This document shows positions 16,715 to 25,690 of a DNA stretch of 64,000 nucleotides, in pieces. Source of the DNA: JBGSUZ01 sp964404895 (GTDB taxonomy: Bacteria > Bacillota > Clostridia > Peptostreptococcales > Acidaminobacteraceae); NCBI GenBank assembly GCA_964404895.1, contig CAYOLV010000002.1, forward strand, positions 496,001 to 560,000. Reading direction: 5' to 3'. The notes beneath the pieces were generated by a model that was given only the letters and a program-made list of their open reading frames with translations, was not told the origin of the DNA and did not search any database. Position numbers and translations under genes: made by a program. The first letter of the stretch is position 1, and the number at the start of each line of letters is the position of its first letter.

Positions 16715-17912
16715 TTTGAACACTGACCAAGTCCTGCACCACTAAAGCGGCAGCTCCAAGAGCAGGTGAATGCCTATAAAGCGCCCCTTCGCCCACATAG
16801 ACTTTGAGCAAATTTCTATGAACGCTGAGCTTGTTGAGGACTTTATTGATTTCCCTGTTCATAATGTTGTTTGCATTATACATCCCAGTTATGAGAATCA
16901 TTTCAGGGTTTAATCCGTTGACAATATAGGACAAGATAGTTCCAATGTAGTGACCTGTTTCCCGAATGATATTCAGGCTAAGCTTATCCCCTAAAACTGC
17001 ATAGTCGTAAATAATATTGGCATTGATCCGCGATAAATCTCCACTGAGGGCTTTGAGCAAATCTGTTTCTACCCCCTCATTGAGTTTAGATAAAAATCGC
17101 TCTTCAATGCCTTTTTTTGATGCAACGGCATCGAAACACCCTGTCTTTCCACACCTGCACTTAATACTTTTGTTAGTGACTTTAATATGTCCCACATTTC
17201 CTGTTCCTTTGTTGTACCCTCGAATGATCTTCCCATCTACATAATAAGCGGCAGAAATAGCGTCTGCAATGTCTAAAACAAAGAAAGAAGCCGCATTTTT
17301 AGCCCTACCATACAGTTTTTCACCAATAGCAACGGCATTTACCCTTGTATCTATATAGATTGGTACATTATATTTGTCCTTAAATTGCTGTCTGTACTGT
17401 TCAATTCTGATGAAGGCGTTGGAAGTGGTTTGAATCACGTTATTCATCATCAACTCGCCATCAAAAGATATCCCTAAACCGATGCATTTTCTCGCTACAA
17501 ATTGATTCAAAATCCCATCCACAATTTTTTCAATATTATCTTTAATTCTACTAATCATTAAGTCCGGCATAATACTTATATCGTCTTCATAGAGCACATC
17601 TCCGGAAAGAGAAAGAGCACAACTGGAAATACCACCTTTAGCAATTGCTATGCCAATAAATACAACCTGATGTTGATCCAAACTCAAAAGTGTGGCTTTT
17701 CTGCCACCTGTTGATTCCGAAACCCCATGAGATACCACCAGCTGATCCGCAATGAGTTCGTCCGCTAAAAAACCTACAGTAGCTGGTGACAGAGAAGTAT
17801 ACCTTGCTAAATCTGACTTTGATATTCTTTCGAACTTCATAATTAAATTTAGGATATTCATTTTGTTGATCTGTTTGGTGTCATCTTTATTTAACGGAAA
17901 TGAAAACTGCAT
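16704..17912 (-). CDS. ROK family transcriptional regulator
   Basis: A 402-residue protein with an N-terminal winged helix (KSDLARYTSLSPATVGFLADELIADQLV) followed by the two-lobed ROK ATPase-like domain. The ROK zinc motif is present as GH followed by CRCGKTGCFD, and the sugar-binding segment is partly kept. Members of this type (XylR/NagC-like) are sugar-responsive repressors. The start is the ATG at 17910-17912 with GGAGG before it. No sugar transport or catabolic gene is adjacent, so target and ligand are open. Its 3' end overlaps korB tail to tail. Confidence 0.88.
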   Translation of the reverse strand: MQFSFPLNKDDTKQINKMNILNLIMKFERISKSDLARYTSLSPATVGFLADELIADQLVVSHGVSESTGGRKATLLSLDQHQVVFIGIAIAKGGISSCALSLSGDVLYEDDISIMPDLMISRIKDNIEKIVDGILNQFVARKCIGLGISFDGELMMNNVIQTTSNAFIRIEQYRQQFKDKYNVPIYIDTRVNAVAIGEKLYGRAKNAASFFVLDIADAISAAYYVDGKIIRGYNKGTGNVGHIKVTNKSIKCRCGKTGCFDAVASKKGIEERFLSKLNEGVETDLLKALSGDLSRINANIIYDYAVLGDKLSLNIIRETGHYIGTILSYIVNGLNPEMILITGMYNANNIMNREINKVLNKLSVHRNLLKVYVGEGALYRHSPALGAAALVVQDLVSVQINI

Positions 17913-17982
17913 AGGTGCCTCCACTTATTTTAGTTACTAAACTATGTTGTTAATAATACCTTATGTGACCATTTGGGTCAAG

Positions 17983-18007
17983 AAAAAAGCCCTCTATTCG
18001 GGCTTTT
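17983..18007 (-). terminator. Terminator overlapping the stop of the HD-GYP regulator gene
   Basis: On the minus strand the stem AAAGCCC / GGGCTTT has a loop containing the TAG stop and is followed by six Ts. The terminator is thus built into the end of the gene. Confidence 0.8.
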
Positions 18008-19562
18008 CCTCATCTTTATTATCTTGCATAATTTTATAGAAGGCGTCAAAATTTGCAAAAAAAGCATCTACAATTTTAGGATCAAACTTTTTACCTCGCT
18101 GTTCTTTCATATAAGCTTTAATTTCTTCAATGTCCCAAGCTTCTTTGTAGACCCGTTTTTGGCTAAGAGAGTCGAAGACATCCACAAAGGCTACCACTCG
18201 GCTTTCAATAGGAATTTCATTTTCTTTTAGACCATTCGGATAACCCGACCCGTCCCAATTTTCATGATGTTGGAGGGCAATTTTAGCCGCTTCAATAATA
18301 AAATCTGAATCTGAACCCGAGAGTAAGCTGTATCCAATAAGCGTATGCTGTTTAACAATATCAAACTCTTCTGCAGTCAGCTTCCCAGGCTTGTAAAGAA
18401 TAGACTCAGACACCCCTATTTTACCGATGTCATGAAGTGGTGCCGTCAGACGCATGGACTGACACTTTTCTTCTTCCAAGCCAAGTAGTCGGGCGAGTAA
18501 TACGGTATAATCAGAAACACGCTTGACGTGACGTCCCGTTTCCTGGGAACGACTTTCAAGAACCTCCCCAAGTCTCATAATAATTTCCTTCTGGGTTTTG
18601 ACGATTTTCTGGTTTAAATAAATATTGTCGAAGGCAATGGAAATATTAGAGGAAAATAATTCTAGGAGTTCTCGATCAATGTCATCTTTTAAGTTCAAAT
18701 GATCAAAGATAATAAAATTCTCTATAACGCCTAAGCTTTTGTAAAATCCTACAAAATAATCGTTGCCAATAAGAGAGCGTTTTTCTCTTGAAGCTTGTTT
18801 CATAAGGTTTAGTATGCGATAGGGCAATACACTTTCTACTTCTTGATCAATAAAATTGCTAAAAGCCCCATTCGCTGCAATAATGGTGAGGCTCCCTTGG
18901 TGTCCTACTGCCGCTAAGCCACTGGTTCTATGGAAGTAGGCTTCATCCTCAAACTCAAATAAGGCTGAGAGCTGAGTGAGCAAGCCGTAAGTGAAGCGTT
19001 TCAGAGAAGTGGCCTCAAATAAAGTGCTAGAAGAAGCTATGATGTGTTTTAAGCCTTTTCGATTACGCTCAATTTTAATTAAATCTCTATAGGATCTGAG
19101 TGCCGTAATCAAGGTAGTATAAAGCTTTTGCACAGTCAACTCTGTTTTGGTTTTATAGTCATTAATGTCATAGTCAACAATAACTTTTTCTTCAGGTGCC
19201 TGACCCGGCTGCCCTGTTCTCAAAATAATTCTAACAATGCTGTTTTTTAAATCCTCACGAATATAGCGCACCACTCTTAATCCAGAATCATCCGCTTCCA
19301 TCACAACGTCTAAAAAGATAACTGCAATATCTGACTGTTCTCTTAGAATTTTTTTAGCCTCTTGAGAGCTATAGGCATGGTACAATTCAACGCGCTTTTC
19401 TTCAAACTTGAAATCTGTCAAGACCAGTTTAGTGGTATTGTGAACCAGCACGTCATCGTCGACCACAAGTACCTTCCACTTATGATTTTCAGATCCTAAC
19501 TCTTCCTCAGGCGTTTCCTCAGCTGAAAACATTATCATTTCATCTTTTTCATCATTGCTCAT
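17994..19562 (-). CDS. Response regulator with DUF3369 and HD-GYP c-di-GMP phosphodiesterase
   Basis: About 522 residues: a receiver domain (VLVVDDDVLVHN, phospho-Asp in VIFLDVVME, conserved Lys in the KTKTE segment), a GAF-like DUF3369 domain (about 165-325), and an HD-GYP domain (about 330-510). The HD-GYP domain has intact HDIGKIGV and HHENWDGSGYPNGL motifs, so hydrolysis of cyclic-di-GMP is expected. The gene overlaps the preceding sensor kinase by about 11 bases; the ATG at 19560-19562 has the best spacing from an AGGTGG site, although another ATG lies directly before it. The pair forms a two-component system whose output is c-di-GMP breakdown. Confidence 0.92.
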   Translation of the reverse strand: MSNDEKDEMIMFSAEETPEEELGSENHKWKVLVVDDDVLVHNTTKLVLTDFKFEEKRVELYHAYSSQEAKKILREQSDIAVIFLDVVMEADDSGLRVVRYIREDLKNSIVRIILRTGQPGQAPEEKVIVDYDINDYKTKTELTVQKLYTTLITALRSYRDLIKIERNRKGLKHIIASSSTLFEATSLKRFTYGLLTQLSALFEFEDEAYFHRTSGLAAVGHQGSLTIIAANGAFSNFIDQEVESVLPYRILNLMKQASREKRSLIGNDYFVGFYKSLGVIENFIIFDHLNLKDDIDRELLELFSSNISIAFDNIYLNQKIVKTQKEIIMRLGEVLESRSQETGRHVKRVSDYTVLLARLLGLEEEKCQSMRLTAPLHDIGKIGVSESILYKPGKLTAEEFDIVKQHTLIGYSLLSGSDSDFIIEAAKIALQHHENWDGSGYPNGLKENEIPIESRVVAFVDVFDSLSQKRVYKEAWDIEEIKAYMKEQRGKKFDPKIVDAFFANFDAFYKIMQDNKDEEKPE

Positions 19563-21552
19563 CATGCCCACCTGCCTTTGGAATATTTATTCTTACCTGT
19601 ACACCTTCGTTGTATTCGCCACTAATGCTGATAGTGCCGTGGAATATTTTAGTAATAATCATATAAAGTTGGAACAGACCAATACCGCTTGTGTCTAACT
19701 TCACATCTTCTATGTTTTTATGCATCTCTTTTTCCAATATTTCTGTGCTGCACCCTAACCCGTTGTCTCTATAAATCAGATGAACTTGACTTTGGCTGGC
19801 ATAAGCTTCCACTTCAATTTTAAGTTCTCTATCTGCACTGCCGTTTATCCCATGCCTCAAAGAATTTCCGAGTAATATGCCAATGATTGTCACAAAGTCA
19901 CCTGGATTACCAAATAAACTTATGTCCTCTGGAATTTTACTGACAAAACTTACTTTTTTCTTTTTCATAGTAGGCTTTAACATCATCCAAAAAGAATCCA
20001 CAAATCCTTTGATTTTGTAATTTCGATGATCTTCTATGCCCAGATCAGAAAAGCAAGTTTTAGTCGCCCCCACCAACTGGATAATGTGATTCAAATCGAT
20101 GTCACAATTGCTGATGGAATCTGCTAAGATTTCTCTCAGTTCTTCATATTGCATTTCAGGAGCCATGGCGCTATCATTTCGCTCAATATGAATACTGTGC
20201 GAGTCTAGATAGCTGAGTTTAGCTTGCATGGTGGCTAATGAAGCATTTATTTCATGCAAAATAAAAGGTAATCGTTCCGACAAACCTGCACGCTTTCTGT
20301 ACTCCAATAATTTAAAGATCATATTGCTGTTTAGCTGGTGCAAGTCATTAATTTGGGACTGTAATTCCTCCACTCTACGGCCTAGCTTCTGACTACTGTT
20401 CATGATTTCCATTTTATGCTCGCCTACCATTTGATAATACTTGTTCTTTTGTCGAATGCTGTTGAGCAATAAAATGATTAAGACAATGAATATAAAAACC
20501 ATACCTGCAAAGAGCATGAGTACAGGATAATTTTCACCCCAAAAGGTCACAGGCTTATTGATGATTTCTGCTTTTCCAAAATTGGAATCTGTACTTAGTC
20601 CATAATGAGTCATGACGTCGTAGTCTAGCACATTGCGAGCTTCTGTCGTCTTACTAGTCAAAGAAGCTACTGGGTCGCCAACCAACAACCGTTTAATCTG
20701 ATTGCTGACTTCCTCACCCATAACTTCCTTAGTAATCATTGACCCGCCAACAATCCCTTGCCCTAAATAAAAATCCCAGACGCTATAAACGGGCAAATCT
20801 GTAAAGGATCGGATCATATGAAGACCTTCAAAATAGGTGTAGCTGTTGCCTTTATCATCTTCATTAAAAAGCAAAAATATAACTGCGCCATCTTTGAAGT
20901 TGTTGAGGTTTCTCTTAATGATGGATTCATTATTTTCAGAGATAAAGGTAACACGTTGCTCCTTAAGCCAATTTTTATCATCTAATAGGTTTTTTGTAAT
21001 GGATACAGAACTTAAAGATTGATCTGTAACTAACATAATTGGAACTTTATCGCCATGAATACTTTGAATGAGAGCTATAGTCCCCCTAATATCAACACTT
21101 TCATAGACCCCCACAAATTGCGGAGCTTGGAACTGCAAATCATTGACCCCACAAAAAACAACAGGTACATCTTCAGATAAAAAACTCTGCCTGTGATTTT
21201 TAACAAAGAGGGTAGCATAGTCGTCTGTGGTCACTACGACAGAAATATTTAAATTCTTATATTTTTCTTTTAAGTACATTGAAAAAGAATCCTCATAACC
21301 ACTGCTATGAGAATGTTTTGCATCCATATACTCATGAAAAATCATAATATTTTCGCCTGAACTCAAAAGCCCTTCTTTTATGCCCTCCTCCTCTGACTGA
21401 GTCCAAGGGTTCTCAGCATCATAGGAATTCACAATCAATATATTTTTTCGACCCTCACTAGACGCTATGGAAGTACAAGAAGAAATGATCATAAGCAATA
21501 AAGTCAATATTAGGGTCAAAAGCCTATTGAACATCATTTTTTGTTTAATCAT
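19552..21552 (-). CDS. Sensor kinase with ABC-type substrate-binding sensor domain
   Basis: A 666-residue protein with an N-terminal lipoprotein-like signal (LLLMIISSCTS), then an extracellular domain resembling the ABC_sub_bind family (NILIVNSYDAENPWTQSEEEGIKEGL, about 35-320). After that come a membrane helix (about 345-368), a coiled coil, a phosphoacceptor-like helix (LPFILHEINASLATM), and an ATPase domain with DNGLGCSTEIL and SGIGLFQLYMI. The G boxes are somewhat degenerate but recognisable. The ATG has GAGGAGGGGG upstream. It is co-transcribed and overlapping with the HD-GYP response regulator, its obvious partner. The ligand is unknown. Confidence 0.88.
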   Translation of the reverse strand: MIKQKMMFNRLLTLILTLLLMIISSCTSIASSEGRKNILIVNSYDAENPWTQSEEEGIKEGLLSSGENIMIFHEYMDAKHSHSSGYEDSFSMYLKEKYKNLNISVVVTTDDYATLFVKNHRQSFLSEDVPVVFCGVNDLQFQAPQFVGVYESVDIRGTIALIQSIHGDKVPIMLVTDQSLSSVSITKNLLDDKNWLKEQRVTFISENNESIIKRNLNNFKDGAVIFLLFNEDDKGNSYTYFEGLHMIRSFTDLPVYSVWDFYLGQGIVGGSMITKEVMGEEVSNQIKRLLVGDPVASLTSKTTEARNVLDYDVMTHYGLSTDSNFGKAEIINKPVTFWGENYPVLMLFAGMVFIFIVLIILLLNSIRQKNKYYQMVGEHKMEIMNSSQKLGRRVEELQSQINDLHQLNSNMIFKLLEYRKRAGLSERLPFILHEINASLATMQAKLSYLDSHSIHIERNDSAMAPEMQYEELREILADSISNCDIDLNHIIQLVGATKTCFSDLGIEDHRNYKIKGFVDSFWMMLKPTMKKKKVSFVSKIPEDISLFGNPGDFVTIIGILLGNSLRHGINGSADRELKIEVEAYASQSQVHLIYRDNGLGCSTEILEKEMHKNIEDVKLDTSGIGLFQLYMIITKIFHGTISISGEYNEGVQVRINIPKAGGHDEQ

Positions 21553-21591
21553 AAGACCCCCTCCTCTTCTTATCCTTTATACCCATGAAAA

Positions 21592-21642
21592 AAAAAACAA
21601 ACACAATCGCTGTAAAGCTTTTGTGTTTGTTTGATTTTTTTA
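21592..21642. terminator. Terminator upstream of the sensor kinase gene
   Basis: Arms AAACAAACACAA (21595-21606) and TTGTGTTTGTTT (21621-21632) with T-runs on both sides. It ends the small membrane-protein gene at 21675-22019. Confidence 0.85.
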
Positions 21643-21674
21643 GACAATATTGATTAAACAGGGGTCACGTTTCA

Positions 21675-22019
21675 TTAAATCTCTTTAAACTCCACATCGA
21701 CAGCACTGTTTCGATCTTCATTTGAGAATACTTTTATGTCAGCGTCATCTTGTCTGTAGGCCGATGCAAATTCAGAAGCTTCCGTGTAACCGGTAGTATC
21801 TCTAGAATTCGTTTCGGTATAAGCACTGGTGTACGCTTCAAAATTCTTTCTTCTTTGGTAACGCTTATAGAAATGACGAATGACTAAAATAGTTAAAATC
21901 GCCCAACCAATAGGTGTTCCTAAAAGAAAACCTCCAAGGGTCAACATACTCAAAACAAAGAATGCTAATACTAAAATACCCACCCAAAGTCCATTTGTAC
22001 CCGTATGGTAAACTTTCAT
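21675..22019 (-). CDS. Small membrane protein, unknown
   Basis: A 114-residue protein, not recognised. Two hydrophobic helices (about 11-30 and 33-48) are followed by a basic turn (HFYKRYQRRKNF) and a polar, Ser/Thr/Tyr-rich C-terminal half. The basic turn predicts a cytoplasmic tail. It is a single gene with a clear ribosome binding site and its own terminator. Confidence 0.7.
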   Translation of the reverse strand: MKVYHTGTNGLWVGILVLAFFVLSMLTLGGFLLGTPIGWAILTILVIRHFYKRYQRRKNFEAYTSAYTETNSRDTTGYTEASEFASAYRQDDADIKVFSNEDRNSAVDVEFKEI

Positions 22020-22118
22020 ATTGATCTCTCCTTTTTCATAAACTTATTTTAGAAGTTTTCAGAGAGAACATCAATAGCAATTCCATTAAAATAAAATGAA
22101 CTTTGTGTGAACATCCCT

Positions 22119-22787
22119 CTAATAATTGCCAGCACCTGCATCTTCACCCTTAACAATGGATACAGAAGCACTTGCGCCGATACGGCTTGCGCCTGCTTCT
22201 ACCATAGCAATTGCTGTCTCACGATCTCTTACTGCGCCAGAAGCTTTCACGCCAATCGCTGGGCCGACTGTTTTTCGCATGAGGGCAATGTCAGAAGCTT
22301 TTGCGCCACCTGTGCTAAAACCAGTTGATGTTTTAACGAAATGAGCTCCTGCTTGAACTGACAATTCACATGCTTTTACGATTTCAGCTTCTGTCAGCAG
22401 ACAGTTTTCTAAGATAACTTTAAGAATTGCTTTGCCTTCAAGTGCTGCAACAACGCCCTTGATATCGCTTAAAACATAGTCATAGTCGCCATTTTTCATA
22501 GCTGCAATGTTTAAAACCATATCAATTTCGTTTGCGCCATCTGCAATAGCCTGCTTTGTTTCAGCAGCTTTAATTGCAGTGACACTTGCTCCAAGAGGGA
22601 ACCCAATGACTGAACAAACTTTTACATCTGATCCTGCCAATTGTTCTTTTACTAAAGAAACGTAGTATGGATTAATACATACCGAATAAAAACCGTGTTC
22701 TTTTGCTTCAGAACAAACTTGAATCACTTGCTCTCTTGTTGTTTCAGGTTTCAATATAGTGTGATCAATATATTTAGCTAAATTCAT
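22119..22787 (-). CDS. deoC: Deoxyribose-phosphate aldolase
   Basis: A 222-residue DeoC that cleaves 2-deoxyribose 5-phosphate to acetaldehyde and glyceraldehyde 3-phosphate. Conserved parts are YIDHTILKPE, VCSVIGFPLGA, NEIDMVLNI, KVILENCLL, the Schiff-base lysine in FVKTSTGF, and GVKASGAVRD with GASRIGAS. Length is normal. It lies 90 bases downstream of pduL on the same strand without a visible terminator between them, so the two are probably one operon for deoxyribonucleoside breakdown. Confidence 0.96.
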   Translation of the reverse strand: MNLAKYIDHTILKPETTREQVIQVCSEAKEHGFYSVCINPYYVSLVKEQLAGSDVKVCSVIGFPLGASVTAIKAAETKQAIADGANEIDMVLNIAAMKNGDYDYVLSDIKGVVAALEGKAILKVILENCLLTEAEIVKACELSVQAGAHFVKTSTGFSTGGAKASDIALMRKTVGPAIGVKASGAVRDRETAIAMVEAGASRIGASASVSIVKGEDAGAGNY

Positions 22788-22877
22788 TTTATCTTCTCCT
22801 CATTATATAGACTCTTAGCTACGGCTCACTACCCAATAATGAAACCGTGCCTTATGCATTGTTTACCCGACAATACA

Positions 22878-23444
22878 CTAGAGGACTGCTAATTTGTCTC
22901 CATTTTTGATGCCGGCAGCATTGCCTTCATCGATATCTAAGTGGAATTCAAGGGCAAATGTCTCATGAACACGCACAAGTACGTTTTCAAAGATTAAGCC
23001 TCTTTTACCTTCAACTTTAACAGACACTTCTTCTTTGTCTTTTACGCCGAAAGCTTCTGCATCTGAAGTGTGCATGTGGATATGTCTAGCGGCAGCAATG
23101 ATGCCTTTTTCAATAACCACTTCACCTTTAGGACCTACCAATTTTGCGCCAGGGCTGTCTAAGATATCCCCTGAATCTCTTACTGGTGGGATTGCACCAA
23201 GTGCAAAACCGTCAGCAAGTGAAATTTCAACTTGCGACTCTTTACGAGCGGGACCTAATACTCTCATATTAAGCGTGCCTTTAGGGCCAACCACGTCGAT
23301 TTTTTCGTTGGCTGCATATTGACCAGGTTGGGAAAGATCTTTGAATTTTGTTAATTCATAACCTTCACCAAAAAGGATATCAATGTGCGCTTGGCTTAAA
23401 TGCACATGTCTGTTAGATAATCCAACAGGAACTAAACCTTTCAT
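22878..23444 (-). CDS. pduL: Phosphate propanoyltransferase (PduL-type phosphotransacylase)
   Basis: A 188-residue PduL that exchanges CoA and phosphate on an acyl group, giving acyl phosphate for ATP formation. The zinc-binding histidines are visible in RHVHLS, RHIHMHTSD and HETFALEFHLDIDEGNA. There is no microcompartment-targeting extension at the N-terminus, so a cytosolic role is likely. The start is the ATG at 23442-23444, behind AAGGAGGTAACAAC; an 11-residue upstream extension is rejected. Its neighbour deoC supplies acetaldehyde, which an aldehyde dehydrogenase (not in this window) would convert to acetyl-CoA. Confidence 0.93.
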   Translation of the reverse strand: MKGLVPVGLSNRHVHLSQAHIDILFGEGYELTKFKDLSQPGQYAANEKIDVVGPKGTLNMRVLGPARKESQVEISLADGFALGAIPPVRDSGDILDSPGAKLVGPKGEVVIEKGIIAAARHIHMHTSDAEAFGVKDKEEVSVKVEGKRGLIFENVLVRVHETFALEFHLDIDEGNAAGIKNGDKLAVL

Positions 23445-23525
23445 GTTGTTACCTCCTTCATTTAATATATTGGACAATGTAACGCATTTCTATTAAGACG
23501 TTAGACATCATACCCAACTATAAAC

Positions 23526-23553
23526 ATTATAGTATGCATTCCTTAAAAGTCAA
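23526..23553 (-). promoter_or_regulatory. Promoter of the pduL-deoC operon
   Basis: Minus-strand -35 TTGACT (23548-23553) and -10 TATAAT (23526-23531), 16 bases apart, about 80 bases upstream of the pduL start. The rest of the 23445-23821 gap contains a small hairpin (AAGGGCGCTCCCTT near 23750) and no gene. Confidence 0.75.
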
Positions 23554-23821
23554 AGCCCAAAAGGGAGAATCCATATTATAAATGTTGAAATTTGAGTTAT
23601 TAGACGTCCTACAAGTCATTCTATCTTAGGAAGATCAGTTCCAAAAATGTTTAGTTTTTGAACAAAGGATTGTCTTGTTGTTTTTAATTGCATTGTATTT
23701 GTTGGTGTTTGTATGGGTATAATCCCTATAGGAAAAGATGCTGAATCCAAGGGCGCTCCCTTAATCTTAAAAGCAGTTGCCCTCCAAGGTAACACCTATA
23801 TTAATTTTGGAGGATGAAGTA

Positions 23822-24898
23822 ATGGCTGTAAATCTATATAAATACGGACTCGACGATTGTTTTGTAAACGAAGCGGCATTGTATTCCAATTTGTTTATAG
23901 CACGGGTGACTGAACAGCACCGTGAACAATACAAAGTACTCACAGAATACGGCGAACTGAACGCTGTTGTTTCAGGAAAACTTGCCTATCACGCAGATGG
24001 CAAAGCTGGCTTTCCAGCGGTTGGCGATTGGGTAATGATCGATCGAATGGATGAAAACAGTGGGCATGCTGTTATACACCACCTGCTTAGTCGTAAAAGC
24101 AGCTTTACTCGCAGAGCTGCAGGCAGGGTAAATGAAGAACAGGTAATTGCTGCAAATATTGACACCATCTTTATTTGTATGTCTCTCAATGCCGATTTCA
24201 ACCTAAGACGATTGGAGAGATATCTGACCATTGCATGGGACAGTATGGCAACACCAGTAATTGTTTTGACTAAATCCGATTTATGTAAGGATATAAAGCT
24301 AAAATTTGACGAAGTAACCTCTGTGGCTATGGGTGCGGAGGTAGTGGTCTGTTCCGCCGAAAACTCCGATGGTCTGGATATGATTCTGAATTATACCCAG
24401 CCTGGAAAGACCATTGCTTTTATTGGTTCATCAGGTGTTGGCAAATCAACGCTTATTAATCGCCTGATGGGGCAGGATATTCTTGCTACAAAGCAAATTC
24501 GCGGAGATGATGATAAGGGGCGACATGCGACTACCCATCGTCAATTGCTTATGCTTCCAAATGGGAGCATCGTAATTGATACTCCCGGTATGCGCGAACT
24601 TCAGATTTCTACAGGTGACCTTTCAAAAGCTTTCGAGGACATAGATGAACTCGCCTTGGGATGCAAGTATAAGAACTGTTCCCATAGCAATGAACCTGGC
24701 TGTGCTGTAAAACAGGCGATTGAAAATAAAACACTGTCGGAAAAACGTTTTATGAGCTATCAAAAACTACAACGTGAGATGTCCTATGACGGGCTGAACT
24801 CCCGCCAGCGGGAGAACGAAAAAATCAACCTGATGTTTGGCAGCAAGGCAGAAATGAAGCAGGCATTCAAGCAAATTAAAGAGCATAAAAAACGATGA
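23822..24898 (+). CDS. rsgA: RsgA-like circularly permuted GTPase
   Basis: A 358-residue ribosome small-subunit-dependent GTPase. It has an N-terminal OB-fold domain (VSGKLAY, FPAVGDWV), then GTPase motifs in the permuted order G4 (TKSD), G5 (CSAE), G1 (GSSGVGKSTLIN), a threonine-bearing switch (GRHATTHRQL) and G3 (DTPGMREL), and a C-terminal zinc site (CKYKNCSHSNEPGC). The start is the ATG at 23822-23824 with GGAGG eight bases upstream. It stands alone on the plus strand among minus-strand genes and its codons look somewhat different from the neighbours, so it may be an acquired second copy rather than the housekeeping rsgA. Confidence 0.9.
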   Translation: MAVNLYKYGLDDCFVNEAALYSNLFIARVTEQHREQYKVLTEYGELNAVVSGKLAYHADGKAGFPAVGDWVMIDRMDENSGHAVIHHLLSRKSSFTRRAAGRVNEEQVIAANIDTIFICMSLNADFNLRRLERYLTIAWDSMATPVIVLTKSDLCKDIKLKFDEVTSVAMGAEVVVCSAENSDGLDMILNYTQPGKTIAFIGSSGVGKSTLINRLMGQDILATKQIRGDDDKGRHATTHRQLLMLPNGSIVIDTPGMRELQISTGDLSKAFEDIDELALGCKYKNCSHSNEPGCAVKQAIENKTLSEKRFMSYQKLQREMSYDGLNSRQRENEKINLMFGSKAEMKQAFKQIKEHKKR

Positions 24899-24962
24899 CA
24901 ACAAGGTAAGAAAACACTGGTAACAAGGGAATATTTTAGCATTTTAAATTATTTTATAAACT

Positions 24963-25012
24963 AAAAAAGAAAAACTGCACTAAAGGTTTTATCCTTCGGT
25001 ACAGTTTTTTTG
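24963..25012. terminator. Bidirectional terminator between rsgA and hpt
   Basis: A hairpin pairing AAAACTG...AAAGG with CCTT...CAGTTTT, with T-runs on both strands. It lies between two convergent genes. Confidence 0.8.
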
Positions 25013-25017
25013 AGCCC

Positions 25018-25557
25018 CTATTTAGAATAAACTTCCGGCTTTAGTGTGGCAATGTAAGGTAAATTTCTATACCGCTCAGCATAGTCAATCCCATACCCTA
25101 CTATAAACTCGTCTGGGATTTCATAACCCACATATTTCACGTTGATGTTGGCTTTTCTTCTCTCAGGTTTGTCCAATAAAGTACAAATCTCTAAGCTTTC
25201 AGGTTTTCTAGATAAAAAGTTATCTTCAAGGTATCTTAGAGTCAATCCCGAATCAATGATATCTTCAACGATTAAGACATGCTTGCCTTCAATACTGTAG
25301 TCCAAATCTTTTACAATTTTTACAATACCTGAACTTTCAGTGGAACTACCATAACTGGAAGCCGCAATAAAATCAATTTGAATAGGTAAATTAATTTGAC
25401 GAATCAAATCTCCCATAAAAATGTTAGCGCCTTTCAAGACCCCAATGACTAAAAGTTCCTTATCTTGATAATCCGCTTGGATTGCATTAGCAAGTTCTTT
25501 GACACGTAAGGCCAAGTCATTTTCCGAATATAAAACTTCTTTTACATCATTAATCAT
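25018..25557 (-). CDS. hpt: Hypoxanthine phosphoribosyltransferase
   Basis: A 179-residue purine salvage enzyme that joins hypoxanthine or guanine to PRPP. Motifs: VIGVLKGANIFMGDL, the flexible-loop ASSYGSSTESSG, the PRPP loop VLIVEDIIDSGLTL, and the C-terminal PDEFIVGYGIDYAERYRNLP. The start is the ATG at 25555-25557, preceded by CGGAGG; a 22-residue extension is rejected. It is monocistronic here, with no tilS or ftsH beside it. Confidence 0.95.
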   Translation of the reverse strand: MINDVKEVLYSENDLALRVKELANAIQADYQDKELLVIGVLKGANIFMGDLIRQINLPIQIDFIAASSYGSSTESSGIVKIVKDLDYSIEGKHVLIVEDIIDSGLTLRYLEDNFLSRKPESLEICTLLDKPERRKANINVKYVGYEIPDEFIVGYGIDYAERYRNLPYIATLKPEVYSK

Positions 25558-25690
25558 AGTTATTCCTCCGAATATTTTTAGTCGCGCAATCGACATCTTT
25601 CGTGTTTCACTCTTATTATACATCGACTTTAAAAAAAATTCTAGAAGAAGCCCTTGATCTTTTCATTGTTTAGAAGCGTTAATTGGCTGA

